Assembly: GCA_902761585.1 (NCBI GenBank)
Contig: CACWKX010000014.1
Location: 1 to 64,000 of the forward strand
DNA: 64,000 nucleotides
Direction of reading: 5' to 3'
DNA from: an uncultured Lachnospiraceae bacterium
GTDB lineage: Bacteria > Bacillota > Clostridia > Lachnospirales > Lachnospiraceae
The translations under genes were made by a program, and so were the position numbers. Of the stretch, positions 1 through 6,709 are shown piece by piece (within the stretch, counting starts at the first letter, position 1; the number at the start of each line of letters is the position of its first letter). The notes beneath the pieces were generated by a model that was not told the origin of the DNA, did no database searches, and was given only the letters and a program-made list of their open reading frames with translations.

Positions 1-294
1 TATATGTCGGATGTTCCGAGACCTTTCAAGAGAAACCTTCCGGAATATCGGGTGGCGGAGGACCACTTGCTTTCAGTTTTGTATACAAAATTCCTTGGAT
101 CGGATCTGACAGAGGAAGAGTACCGGAAGATGAAGCACATTGATAACGCTATGCTCTGGTACGACATGCATGAACTCCTGAATGAGGACATCGGACCGAA
201 GCCGGAGATACATATCGAAATCTCCTACGAATGGAGACCATTTCAGGAAGTAGAGAAGGAGTATCTGGAGATCTATCGTTCAAGGGAAATTTGA
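1..294 (+). CDS. HD-type phosphohydrolase, C-terminal part (cut by window edge)
   Basis: The frame is open from base 1, so this is the last 97 residues of a longer protein. The segment beginning YMSDVPRPFK, followed by a helical stretch with KHIDNAMLWYDMHELL, resembles the second half of small HD-superfamily phosphohydrolases found on conjugative elements of Clostridia. In these the HDASEAY-type motif lies just before SDVPRP; here it falls outside the window. The substrate cannot be told, although relatives act on nucleotides. The family call rests on recall of similar sequences and is moderate. Confidence 0.55.
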   Translation, partial: YMSDVPRPFKRNLPEYRVAEDHLLSVLYTKFLGSDLTEEEYRKMKHIDNAMLWYDMHELLNEDIGPKPEIHIEISYEWRPFQEVEKEYLEIYRSREI

Positions 295-337
295 TATGGG
301 TAGAGCAACTCATTGGTGAAAGGTGGGAAAGATTGTC

Positions 338-619
338 ATGAAACCGATAGTAAGAAGGCTGATTACACTGGTGTGCGGTTTTGGGATAGCTTTGTTATTC
401 ATGGCGGCAGCCATATATTTCGGATATTCGAATGCTTATCGCCGGGGTACGGAAACTTCAGAAGTATATATGTTTGGCCTGAATATCTATCATTTGGTTC
501 TCTCAGGAGAAAAATATATAGGGACTTCAAATGGGCCTGCCATGGGTGGAGTCTCTGCTATCGTCATGGCTGTCGTATTTGCAGTTGAAGAAATTATTTT
601 CAAACTCCGAAAACACTAA
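338..619 (+). CDS. Small two-segment membrane protein, unknown function
   Basis: The product has 93 residues. A hydrophobic segment lies near the start (LITLVCGFGIALLFMAAAIY) and another near the end (GGVSAIVMAVVFAVEEIIF), with a charged tail KLRKH, so it is probably an inner-membrane protein with two spans. I chose the ATG at 338 because AGGTGGG at 321-327 sits ten bases upstream; a GTG at 323 would add five residues. It follows the hydrolase gene closely in the same direction. I do not recognise the family. Confidence 0.5.
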   Translation: MKPIVRRLITLVCGFGIALLFMAAAIYFGYSNAYRRGTETSEVYMFGLNIYHLVLSGEKYIGTSNGPAMGGVSAIVMAVVFAVEEIIFKLRKH

Positions 620-728
620 TACGCTCCAGCTATCTCAAAGTGAAGGACATTAAAACTGAATAGTTGCGCAGCGCCTCTGGGAGATTGATTACCTGGAGGC
701 TTTTTCATGCCCAGAAGGGAGGAAGAGA

Positions 729-1715
729 ATGCCGGGTGCATTTGAAATTGTGATGGATGAACGGAAAGCTCTGGTGGACAAGATCATTGGCATGATGAAA
801 CAGGGCTATTTCTTCAACAAAGAGGAGTGGGACAGGGCGTCGCTCCGACCGCAGAATCCTTTGTCAAAGGTGCAGTACAAAGGAGGCAACCGTTTGCGGC
901 TGATGGCAATGGTCATTGAGCGTGGCTACACAGATCCACGGTGGGCGACCGCGAGGCAATACTCGGAGAAGGGTTACTTCATCAAGAAGGGAGAACATGG
1001 AATTCTCTGTGAGAAATGGATCTTCGAGAAACAGAAGAAAGTGAAGGATCAGGACGGAAATGTGTCATTCGAGACCGTGCAGCTGGAGAGGCCGCAGGTC
1101 TCTTTTTTTCGGGTATTCAACGCCGAGCAGGTGCAGGATTTTCCAAGTTTCAGCCGAAATGAGTGTCCGGAGCCGGAAATCGATACGATCATCGACCGGA
1201 TCATTGATACGAGCGAATGTCCGATCCACGAGATTGCGCAGGATAGATCCTTCTATAGTCCGGCAACGGATGAAATATATCTGCCACTCCGTAGCCAGTT
1301 CAAGGACCAGACCAGCTTCGCAAAGACTTTACTCCATGAGCTGGCCCACAGTTCCGGTCATCCGTCCAGATTGAACCGGCAATTCGGCGGACCGTTCGGC
1401 TCAGAGGGTTATGCGAAAGAAGAACTTCGTGCGGAGATCGGAGCCCTCTTCACAGAGACGGATCTCGGGATCCCACTGTCAGGAGAACACTACGAAGATC
1501 ATTCAGACTACCTGCGTTCCTGGATCGGTGTCATCCAGAACGATTACAACGAATTCTTCCGGGCATGTGCGGATGCAGAAAAGATTTCTGACAGGCTGGT
1601 CAGTAATTATACAAAGAAATATGAGCTGCCTTTTACCGAATTGGATGAGATCCCTGACAGGGAAAGAGTAGCTGGAAAAGATGAAAAAGTGATGGAGCAG
1701 GATCACCTCAGATAA
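729..1715 (+). CDS. ArdC-like antirestriction protein with zincin domain
   Basis: This 328-residue protein has the layout of ArdC-family proteins. An N-terminal domain of the single-strand DNA-binding type spans roughly residues 8-135 (with ARQYSEKGYFIKKGEHG), and a C-terminal metallopeptidase-like domain carries HELAHSSGH at about residues 203-211. A later acidic segment, EELRAEIGALFTE, may supply the third metal ligand. ArdC proteins are carried by plasmids and conjugative elements and protect incoming DNA from restriction; that role is inferred here. A purine-rich ribosome site (GGGAGGAAGAG) precedes the ATG. The excisionase and integrase genes follow at short spacing. Confidence 0.75.
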   Translation: MPGAFEIVMDERKALVDKIIGMMKQGYFFNKEEWDRASLRPQNPLSKVQYKGGNRLRLMAMVIERGYTDPRWATARQYSEKGYFIKKGEHGILCEKWIFEKQKKVKDQDGNVSFETVQLERPQVSFFRVFNAEQVQDFPSFSRNECPEPEIDTIIDRIIDTSECPIHEIAQDRSFYSPATDEIYLPLRSQFKDQTSFAKTLLHELAHSSGHPSRLNRQFGGPFGSEGYAKEELRAEIGALFTETDLGIPLSGEHYEDHSDYLRSWIGVIQNDYNEFFRACADAEKISDRLVSNYTKKYELPFTELDEIPDRERVAGKDEKVMEQDHLR

Positions 1716-1732
1716 GCAAAGGAGTGAGTCAT

Positions 1733-1978
1733 ATGAGAACGAAGAATAGAAAATTTTCATTCGATAGAAGCAATATGAAGGACTTCAACACCATAAGAGA
1801 AACGGCTGCAATAACAGGACTTTCTGAGAAGTATCTGAGGAATCTTCAGAAGGAAAAGAAGCTTCCCGGAGTGTACAGTGGCTCACGTTTCCTGGTGAAT
1901 TACGCATCCTTAATGCAGTACCTTTCCGGGATTGAACCAGAAGGTTGGGAGAGAGGGACTGCCGATCATAATCTGTGA
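1733..1978 (+). CDS. xis: Excisionase-like winged-helix DNA-binding protein
   Basis: The product is 81 residues long. The core from about residue 15 (MKDFNTIRETAAITGLSEKY) has the pattern of a MerR/excisionase-type helix-turn-helix: two helices, then a short wing with GVYSGSRFLVN. Position just before the integrase and overlap with its ribosome site support a role as recombination directionality factor. I chose the ATG at 1733, eight bases after AAAGGAG at 1718-1724; a GTG at 1724 would overlap that site. Excisionase is the best call, but a small regulator is possible. Confidence 0.7.
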   Translation: MRTKNRKFSFDRSNMKDFNTIRETAAITGLSEKYLRNLQKEKKLPGVYSGSRFLVNYASLMQYLSGIEPEGWERGTADHNL

Positions 1979-1995
1979 GAGGAGTACCGAAGAGA

Positions 1996-3282
1996 ATGGC
2001 ATCAATAAAGAAAAGGAAAAATGCATACCAGTTCAGTGTCTCAATAGGCCGGGATATGAACGGGAAACAGATTCTGAGATATAAAACATATTTTCCCAAA
2101 TCAAAAACACCAGCTGCTATTCGTAAAGAAGTCGAACTCGCCGCTGCAGAATTCGAGGAACAGGTAAAGGAAGGCAAATACTATGACGGGGAAAACCTTA
2201 CATTCTCGGAATTTGTAAAGCAGTGGAAGAAAAATTATGCATTAAAGAATTTGTCACCATACACGCTGCAGACATATGAGGATTCTTTGAGACTGTATTA
2301 TTACTCGGTTATTGGAAACATGAAGATGTCCAAGATTTCTTCACTGCATATTCAAGGTGTAATAAACAGCATGACCAGTAATGGTGCAGCGCCGGCAACG
2401 GTTCAACGTGCATTCCATGTTGTGAGCGGAATCTTGCAGAAGGCTTATAAATGGGGAATTATCTCGGAGAATGTGGCAAAACGTTGTGAGCTTCCCAAAA
2501 TGAAGAAGAGAGAAATGAAATACTGGACTGCTGAGCAGGCACAGGAGTTCATGAAAGCATTGAATATGACCTATCATCATCCGGTAAAAGGGCAGAGCAG
2601 AGTCAGCGGATCATCAGGAGCCACATATGAAGTTGAAGATTATACCAGAGCCTATACGGTTGGAAGAGTGTGGCGTGAATTCTTTAATTTGGAACTTCAT
2701 ACAGGTATGCGCAGAGGTGAGCTATGTGGCCTTCGATGGTGCGACGTAAACTTTGAGAAGAATACAGTTTCCGTGAATCAGGTTATATCAAGACTCGGGA
2801 GTGGGAAAGGCTATATTGTGAAGGAACCGAAAACAACTTCTTCGATAAGAACTATTGTCGTTTCAAAAGATATGATTGGTTCATTGAAAGCATGGAAAAA
2901 GGACCAGATGGAAACTTGTCTGCAGATGGGACCTGTCTGGGAAGGGAAGAGAGGGGATGAATTTGATCAGAACTTTGTATTTACCAGACCGGACGGTACA
3001 GGACTGCCTCTTTATCCGGATTCAGTCGGTCATAAGTTCCATGAAATTATCCGGTCATACAATTCGGAGTATCATGGAAATCTTCCGGATATCAATTTCC
3101 ATGGAACACGTCATACATCAGCTACCTTACTGATCTCCGAAGGAGTGGACGTAGTAGAAGTCAGTCATCGTCTGGGACATTCAAAAACGTCTACCACAGA
3201 AGATATATATGCCCACCAGCTTGAGAAGGTAGATGAACATGCAGCAGATGTATTGGATTCTATCTTGAAAAAGAGCCTGTAA
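1996..3282 (+). CDS. int: Tyrosine-type site-specific integrase
   Basis: This 428-residue recombinase inserts and excises the element. An N-terminal arm-type DNA-binding region (KKRKNAYQFSVSIGRDMNGK) comes first, then a SAM-like core-binding domain at about residues 60-150, then the catalytic domain. Catalytic residues are visible: Arg239 in HTGMRRGELCGLRW, His369 and Arg372 in HGTRHTSATLL, His395 in HRLGHSKTSTT and the nucleophile Tyr405 in EDIYAH. I chose the ATG at 1996 because AGGAG at 1980-1984 precedes it; an upstream GTG at 1975 overlaps the excisionase stop. A strong terminator follows. All catalytic residues appear intact. Confidence 0.93.
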   Translation: MASIKKRKNAYQFSVSIGRDMNGKQILRYKTYFPKSKTPAAIRKEVELAAAEFEEQVKEGKYYDGENLTFSEFVKQWKKNYALKNLSPYTLQTYEDSLRLYYYSVIGNMKMSKISSLHIQGVINSMTSNGAAPATVQRAFHVVSGILQKAYKWGIISENVAKRCELPKMKKREMKYWTAEQAQEFMKALNMTYHHPVKGQSRVSGSSGATYEVEDYTRAYTVGRVWREFFNLELHTGMRRGELCGLRWCDVNFEKNTVSVNQVISRLGSGKGYIVKEPKTTSSIRTIVVSKDMIGSLKAWKKDQMETCLQMGPVWEGKRGDEFDQNFVFTRPDGTGLPLYPDSVGHKFHEIIRSYNSEYHGNLPDINFHGTRHTSATLLISEGVDVVEVSHRLGHSKTSTTEDIYAHQLEKVDEHAADVLDSILKKSL

Positions 3283-3292
3283 AAAGAAATAA

Positions 3293-3332
3293 GCTGATCA
3301 GTCTCGTAACAGGGATACTGATCAGCAATATT
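3293..3332 (+). terminator. Intrinsic terminator after integrase
   Basis: GCTGATCAGT at 3293-3302 pairs perfectly with ACTGATCAGC at 3317-3326 around a 14-base loop, and is followed by AATATTTCTTTT. The ten-pair stem and T-rich tail fit an intrinsic terminator that closes the excisionase-integrase unit. Confidence 0.75.
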
Positions 3333-3459
3333 TCTTTTGTAATGAAAGCAACAATGGGCTTCATTGAATCAGATAAAATAGTAAGTAAGGCAAGCCCTCA
3401 TGTCGATGCGTACTGCAGATTTTTATTTTAAGTAAGGTGTACTCATTTTGAAAATGACA

Positions 3460-3651
3460 TTATTCAGTGGCATCCGCTTTCGGCATAATAATGGCCAAAA
3501 CGATGTAGAGAAAAATCCCGGAGCCTCCTGATAATGCGAAAATTGCAAATAAGACCCTTACTATTTTTGAATCTATTCCGAAGTACTCTGCGATTCCTCC
3601 GCAGACACCGGCAATCTTGTTATCTGTTGCAGATCTTTTTAACCGTCTCAT
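3460..3651 (-). CDS. PspC-domain membrane protein
   Basis: This 63-residue protein is essentially one PspC domain. It has a basic start (MRRLKRSATDNKIAGVCGGI), a conserved AEYFGIDSKIVRVLFAIFAL segment, and a second hydrophobic stretch ending in IIMPKA. PspC-type proteins sit in the cytoplasmic membrane and in some bacteria take part in envelope-stress signalling; short stand-alone copies are common in Clostridia with no assigned role. It lies 13 bases downstream of another small membrane protein gene on the same strand, so the two probably form an operon. Confidence 0.8.
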   Translation of the reverse strand: MRRLKRSATDNKIAGVCGGIAEYFGIDSKIVRVLFAIFALSGGSGIFLYIVLAIIMPKADATE

Positions 3652-3664
3652 GATTAATTTCTCC

Positions 3665-3886
3665 TTATGATCTAATAGCGGCTAAAACTGTCGCTCCAAT
3701 TCCGATGAGTAGTATGAGTGGAAGGATACAGAATGCGATACCCAGCAGGGAAATTACGATCATTCCGATTGCTGCGTAGCCAACCAGACTCAATATTGTG
3801 CCGATGATTCTTCCACTGATTCTGAAAAGAAACCCAGTAAACTTGAAAAACAGAAATAGAAAAAGAATCGTCAACAGGATTCCCAT
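3665..3886 (-). CDS. Small hydrophobic membrane protein, unknown
   Basis: The product has 73 residues and is almost entirely hydrophobic: two or three membrane segments from MGILLTILFLFLFFKF through IGMIVISLLGIAFCILPL to LLIGIGATVLAAI. I chose the ATG at 3886 because the minus strand carries GGAGGTG (3893-3899) six bases before it. It precedes the PspC-domain gene and is probably cotranscribed with it, which suggests a shared envelope-related job. I cannot assign a family. Confidence 0.65.
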   Translation of the reverse strand: MGILLTILFLFLFFKFTGFLFRISGRIIGTILSLVGYAAIGMIVISLLGIAFCILPLILLIGIGATVLAAIRS

Positions 3887-4182
3887 GACATTCACCTCCA
3901 AATCTAATGAATGGGAATAAGTGTTTGTAACTGGTTATATGATAATGCCGGTCACCCAAAAGTTATATGACAAGAGATTCAAGATAAGGGGGTCTATTCC
4001 GCATCCAGAGCGAAATAGGGCTGCGAAGTCAGAACTTTAGACAATGTTACAAGGAAAAAGCCATGTGGTAATTTCGCAGATGATTTCATAACGGTATTGC
4101 AGAATGCAGATATGTATCTGGTATGGTAAGATATGAATATATCGTCTAGATAATAGCGGCTTTGAGTGCGGAGGAAAACAGA

Positions 4183-4704
4183 ATGGCTCGTATGTCCACT
4201 AAGGAGAATAAAAATATCTACCAGCAGCTTAGAGAAGCACAGAAATGGTCCAGGGAGAAAGCCAGTGAAGAGATGGAAGGAATCCAGGCAGACCGGATCG
4301 AAAGAATAGAGAGTGGTAAATCAACGGCCCATCCTGATGAAGTCGTTATTATGGCAGAGAAATACAAAGCCCCGCAGCTTTGTAATTATTTCTGTGCAAA
4401 TGAATGTGAGATTGGAAAGCAGTATGTACCAGAGGTTAAAATGAAGGACCTGACGCAGATCGTTCTTGAGATGCTGTCATCTTTAAACACAGCAAAAAAG
4501 AAACAGGAACGCTTGATTGAGATCACAGCCGACGGACAGATTGAAAAGGATGAGGTCGAAGATTTTATTGATATTCAGGATGAATTGGAGAAGATGTCAC
4601 TGACGGTTGAATCGCTCAGGCTCTGGTCTGAAAAGATGCTTGCGGAAGGCAAGATTGATATGGATGCATACAAGCAGGCAAAGGCGGGAAGAGAAGCCAG
4701 GTAA
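4183..4704 (+). CDS. XRE-type helix-turn-helix regulator
   Basis: The product is 173 residues. Residues 8-60 form a Cro/CI-type helix-turn-helix (NIYQQLREAQKWSREKASEE, then DRIERIESGKSTAHPDEVVIMAEKYKAP). A Cys-containing segment LCNYFCANECEIG follows, then a long helical, charged C-terminal half (about residues 90-165) that could form a coiled coil or ligand domain. I chose the ATG at 4183, eight bases after GGAGG (4170-4174), over a TTG at 4162. A perfect terminator follows, so it is monocistronic. It may control the island, but no operator was identified. Confidence 0.8.
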   Translation: MARMSTKENKNIYQQLREAQKWSREKASEEMEGIQADRIERIESGKSTAHPDEVVIMAEKYKAPQLCNYFCANECEIGKQYVPEVKMKDLTQIVLEMLSSLNTAKKKQERLIEITADGQIEKDEVEDFIDIQDELEKMSLTVESLRLWSEKMLAEGKIDMDAYKQAKAGREAR

Positions 4705-4736
4705 CAGTAAGAATATAGAGAACGTCATACAGATAG

Positions 4737-4765
4737 AGCACTCTGGGGAACCAGGGTGCTTTTTG
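4737..4765 (+). terminator. Intrinsic terminator after XRE regulator
   Basis: AGCACTCTGG (4737-4746) pairs with CCAGGGTGCT (4751-4760) around GGAA, with one G-T pair, and is followed directly by TTTTG. This is a textbook intrinsic terminator. Confidence 0.88.
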
Positions 4766-4955
4766 TACCTGAAGTAGAAATAAGGTAGGTTATTTTGAAA
4801 ATTTAGATATGTTGGGACAAATTGAACAGATATATATTTTTCTTATCAAAGTGGACAAAGGACTGTCTGCAAGAGAAAACATACTGTTTTGGTGAATACC
4901 AGACACCATAGGTGACTGGATCACATCCATGTTACTGAGCAGGAGGTGACTATAT

Positions 4956-5138
4956 TTGACCGCAAGAGAAAGAATCCAGGCAATCAGGGTAATTGAACTG
5001 GTCGAGAAACAGCCTCTGGTGGCAAGACAAATCGGTGTGAGTGGCTATATGAACACGCTACATAAAAAGGGAAAAAATGGGGGAAAACGGGAGTATGAGA
5101 AAGATATTTGTCGATCTGGAGATGCAGCCTATTCATGA
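4956..5138 (+). CDS. Small basic protein with TTG start, unknown
   Basis: A strong ribosome site, GGAGGTGA at about 4941-4948, sits seven bases before a TTG codon that opens a 60-residue frame. The start, TARERIQAIRVIELVEKQP followed by a short IGVSG stretch, resembles small unassigned proteins common in Clostridia. The last third (KKGKNGGKREYEKDICRSGD) is rich in lysine and overlaps the next gene by about 60 bases, so the end may have drifted or been extended by a frameshift. Function unknown. Confidence 0.5.
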   Translation: MTARERIQAIRVIELVEKQPLVARQIGVSGYMNTLHKKGKNGGKREYEKDICRSGDAAYS

Positions 5139-5760
5139 CAAATCAAAGCGAAGGATTTGTCGTTCTGAAGTAATAGAGATAGGCGCAGTAATGTTGGACG
5201 ACAGTGGGAAAGAAACAGATAGTTTCAAACAATATGTGAAGCCGGTTTATTCAGATCGCTTGTCCAATAAAATCAGTGATCTGACAGGTATCACGGATGG
5301 CAAATTATCAGGTGCCAGGCACTTTGAAGAGGTGGCTGAAGAGTTTGCTTCATGGTGTCTGCAGTATGGACAGGATATTGAGATATACGCATGGAGCGAA
5401 AGTGACCTGACCCAGATTCAGTCAGAGATTAATCTCAAGCAGATCCAGCCGTCTTCCAAACTTAGTTATCTCTTTGAACATTGGAATGATTTTCAACAAG
5501 AGTATGGCGAACTTATTGGTGCAGTAGACCCTCAGGGGCTTGATCATGCATTGTCAATTTCGGGAATATCCTTCTCAGGAAAGATGCATGATGCTTTATA
5601 TGATGCTAGAAATACGGCCAGTTTGTATAAGGTAACAAGAAACAGGGATGAGTATCTGATGGTGTTATCACAGATTAAGGATGAAACGGATACAGCTATC
5701 AGCGGCATCTGTATAGCGGATTTGATTAATCTTGATGTCTTAAAGCAGGCTATCGCATAA
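5077..5760 (+). CDS. DEDDh-type 3'-5' exonuclease domain protein
   Basis: This 227-residue protein carries the DEDDh exonuclease pattern. Motif one is FVDLEMQP (Asp and Glu), followed by VIEIGAVMLD; TGITDGKLSGA sits where the family has a conserved linker; the last motif is HDALYDARNTASLYKV, with catalytic His and Asp. Relatives include the proofreading subunit of DNA polymerase III and RNase T-like enzymes, and stand-alone forms are frequent on mobile elements. I kept the ATG at 5077; ATG 5095 (MRKIFVDLE) is an equally good start by homology. A strong terminator follows. The substrate is unknown. Confidence 0.75.
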   Translation: MGENGSMRKIFVDLEMQPIHDKSKRRICRSEVIEIGAVMLDDSGKETDSFKQYVKPVYSDRLSNKISDLTGITDGKLSGARHFEEVAEEFASWCLQYGQDIEIYAWSESDLTQIQSEINLKQIQPSSKLSYLFEHWNDFQQEYGELIGAVDPQGLDHALSISGISFSGKMHDALYDARNTASLYKVTRNRDEYLMVLSQIKDETDTAISGICIADLINLDVLKQAIA

Positions 5761-5763
5761 ATT

Positions 5764-5804
5764 AAAGCGGATTCACCAAATCAACAATGGTGGATCCGCT
5801 TTTT
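5764..5804 (+). terminator. Intrinsic terminator after exonuclease gene
   Basis: AAGCGGATTCACC (5765-5777) pairs with GGTGGATCCGCTT (5789-5801), with one G-T pair, around an 11-base loop, and a run of T follows. It ends transcription of the exonuclease gene. Confidence 0.9.
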
Positions 5805-5948
5805 CGCACATTACGCAGAAATAGGACCTTTTATTTCGTACTTTTCAGTATGTAAGAACAAGTTCGAAGCCCTTATAGTTTAAGCATCAAGAAACAAAGG
5901 CACTGGCACAGTAAGGTTTATAGCAATCAAAAATAGGAGGATATGTCA

Positions 5949-6173
5949 ATGGCAAAATATGTTGTAGTAATGGTCGACCATGTTACTGGAGATCGTCAGA
6001 TTCAGGACGATGAGTATGATTCCTTTGATTCATATGAAGCAGCACAGGATTATGCGAATGAATGTGCTGGTAATTTCAGTACTGGCTATGATGTGATGTC
6101 TTTAATGGGTGACTGGGATGATGACGACATCACTGATCCAAATGATGTGGACTTTGTTGTCGAAGAAATCTGA
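5949..6173 (+). CDS. Small acidic protein, unknown
   Basis: The product has 74 residues and is very acidic: it contains QIQDDEYDSFDSYEAAQDY and ends GDWDDDDITDPNDVDFVVEEI. It has one predicted mixed alpha/beta fold and no membrane segment. I chose the ATG at 5949, eight bases after AGGAGG (5935-5940), over ATG 5943, which is too close. The next gene starts 21 bases after its stop, so the two are probably cotranscribed. I do not recognise the family; acidic proteins of this size on mobile elements sometimes mimic DNA, but there is no direct evidence for that here. Confidence 0.7.
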   Translation: MAKYVVVMVDHVTGDRQIQDDEYDSFDSYEAAQDYANECAGNFSTGYDVMSLMGDWDDDDITDPNDVDFVVEEI

Positions 6174-6194
6174 AAAACAGGGAGGAAGATTAAG

Positions 6195-6404
6195 ATGAAG
6201 GCAACCTGTATCTATTGCGGTCGTGAATTTGATGTATCGTATGCAAGAAGAAGCTTAGGCAAGAGATTCGGAGCTGGTACTTACGATGACTATTGCCCTG
6301 ATGCGAATGAATGCGAAGACTGCTTATATCCGGAGATCAGTGCAGACTACAATGAAGGAGCTAGAGTCATCCAACTGATGGGGCCAGGTTGGGATTATGA
6401 TTAA
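6195..6404 (+). CDS. Small Cys-containing, zinc-ribbon-like protein
   Basis: The product has 69 residues. CIYC near the start and a later CPDANECEDC give a cysteine pattern that could bind one zinc ion. The middle (SYARRSLGKRFGAGTYDDY) and the end (VIQLMGPGWDYD) resemble short hypothetical proteins often carried by mobile elements of gut Clostridia. The ribosome site GGGAGG precedes the ATG. It lies 112 bases before the RiPP-like precursor gene, but a separate promoter candidate in between suggests it is not part of that unit. Confidence 0.65.
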   Translation: MKATCIYCGREFDVSYARRSLGKRFGAGTYDDYCPDANECEDCLYPEISADYNEGARVIQLMGPGWDYD

Positions 6405-6440
6405 CTCATAGCTGAGGTGCTATCAACGCCTACTTTGATA

Positions 6441-6469
6441 TTGTATTCTATAAGACGGGATAGTAAAAT
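6441..6469 (+). promoter_or_regulatory. Candidate sigma-A promoter of the RiPP-like locus
   Basis: TTGTAT (6441-6446) and TAAAAT (6464-6469) are separated by 17 bases. The -10 element is one change from consensus; the -35 is weaker. Transcription would start near 6476, about 40 bases before the precursor ATG. Confidence 0.4.
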
Positions 6470-6516
6470 GGGGATAACTTGTTTATAGGATCTGACAGTG
6501 GAAAGGAGACCCGGCA

Positions 6517-6618
6517 ATGAAATATACAAAGCCTGTTGTCATTAGCCCAAAGACTGTGGATACAGCAAAATGTGGCGATGGCCCGTGCGGAAGACCTTGC
6601 AGTGTGAATAGGTCCTGA
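6517..6618 (+). CDS. Candidate RiPP precursor peptide, three-cysteine core
   Basis: This 33-residue frame follows a strong ribosome site (AAAGGAG at 6502-6508, eight bases before the ATG). The first 18 residues (MKYTKPVVISPKTVDTAK) look like a leader. The last 15 form a cysteine- and glycine-rich core with CGDGPCGRPC at residues 19-28, followed by SVNRS; cysteines are at 19, 24 and 28. No signal peptide is seen. An attenuator-like hairpin separates it from a radical SAM enzyme with a leader-binding domain, the usual layout for a RiPP precursor. I cannot place it in a named family; the six-cysteine SCIFF pattern does not fit. Confidence 0.72.
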   Translation: MKYTKPVVISPKTVDTAKCGDGPCGRPCSVNRS

Positions 6619-6640
6619 GAAAAACAGCATTGATGAGAAA

Positions 6641-6670
6641 GGCGCAGAGAAACATTCTGCGTCTTTTTCT
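6641..6670 (+). terminator. Attenuator-like hairpin between precursor and modifying enzyme
   Basis: GGCGCAGA (6641-6648) pairs with TCTGCGTC (6656-6663), with one G-T pair, and is followed by TTTTTCT. It lies between the precursor stop and the radical SAM start. Partial termination here would give far more precursor message than enzyme message, as RiPP operons often arrange. It could also be a full terminator, with the enzymes transcribed from elsewhere. Confidence 0.75.
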
Positions 6671-6709
6671 GACTGATGAGAAAAGGCTTCTGTATAGGAG
6701 AGAAGAGTG

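Noticed and set aside
298..317. GGGTAGAGCAACTCATTGGT looks like the D arm to anticodon region of a tRNA-Thr
   Set aside because: It overlaps the end of a protein-coding frame, and no T arm or acceptor stem follows. It is suggestive beside the tRNA-Thr junction at 11700 but too short to call a gene or a second junction.
6632..6709. A 25-codon frame between the precursor and the radical SAM gene, ending in a TGATG overlap
   Set aside because: It runs through the attenuator hairpin, has no ribosome site and reads as a basic random-looking peptide. It is more likely leader sequence than a second precursor.
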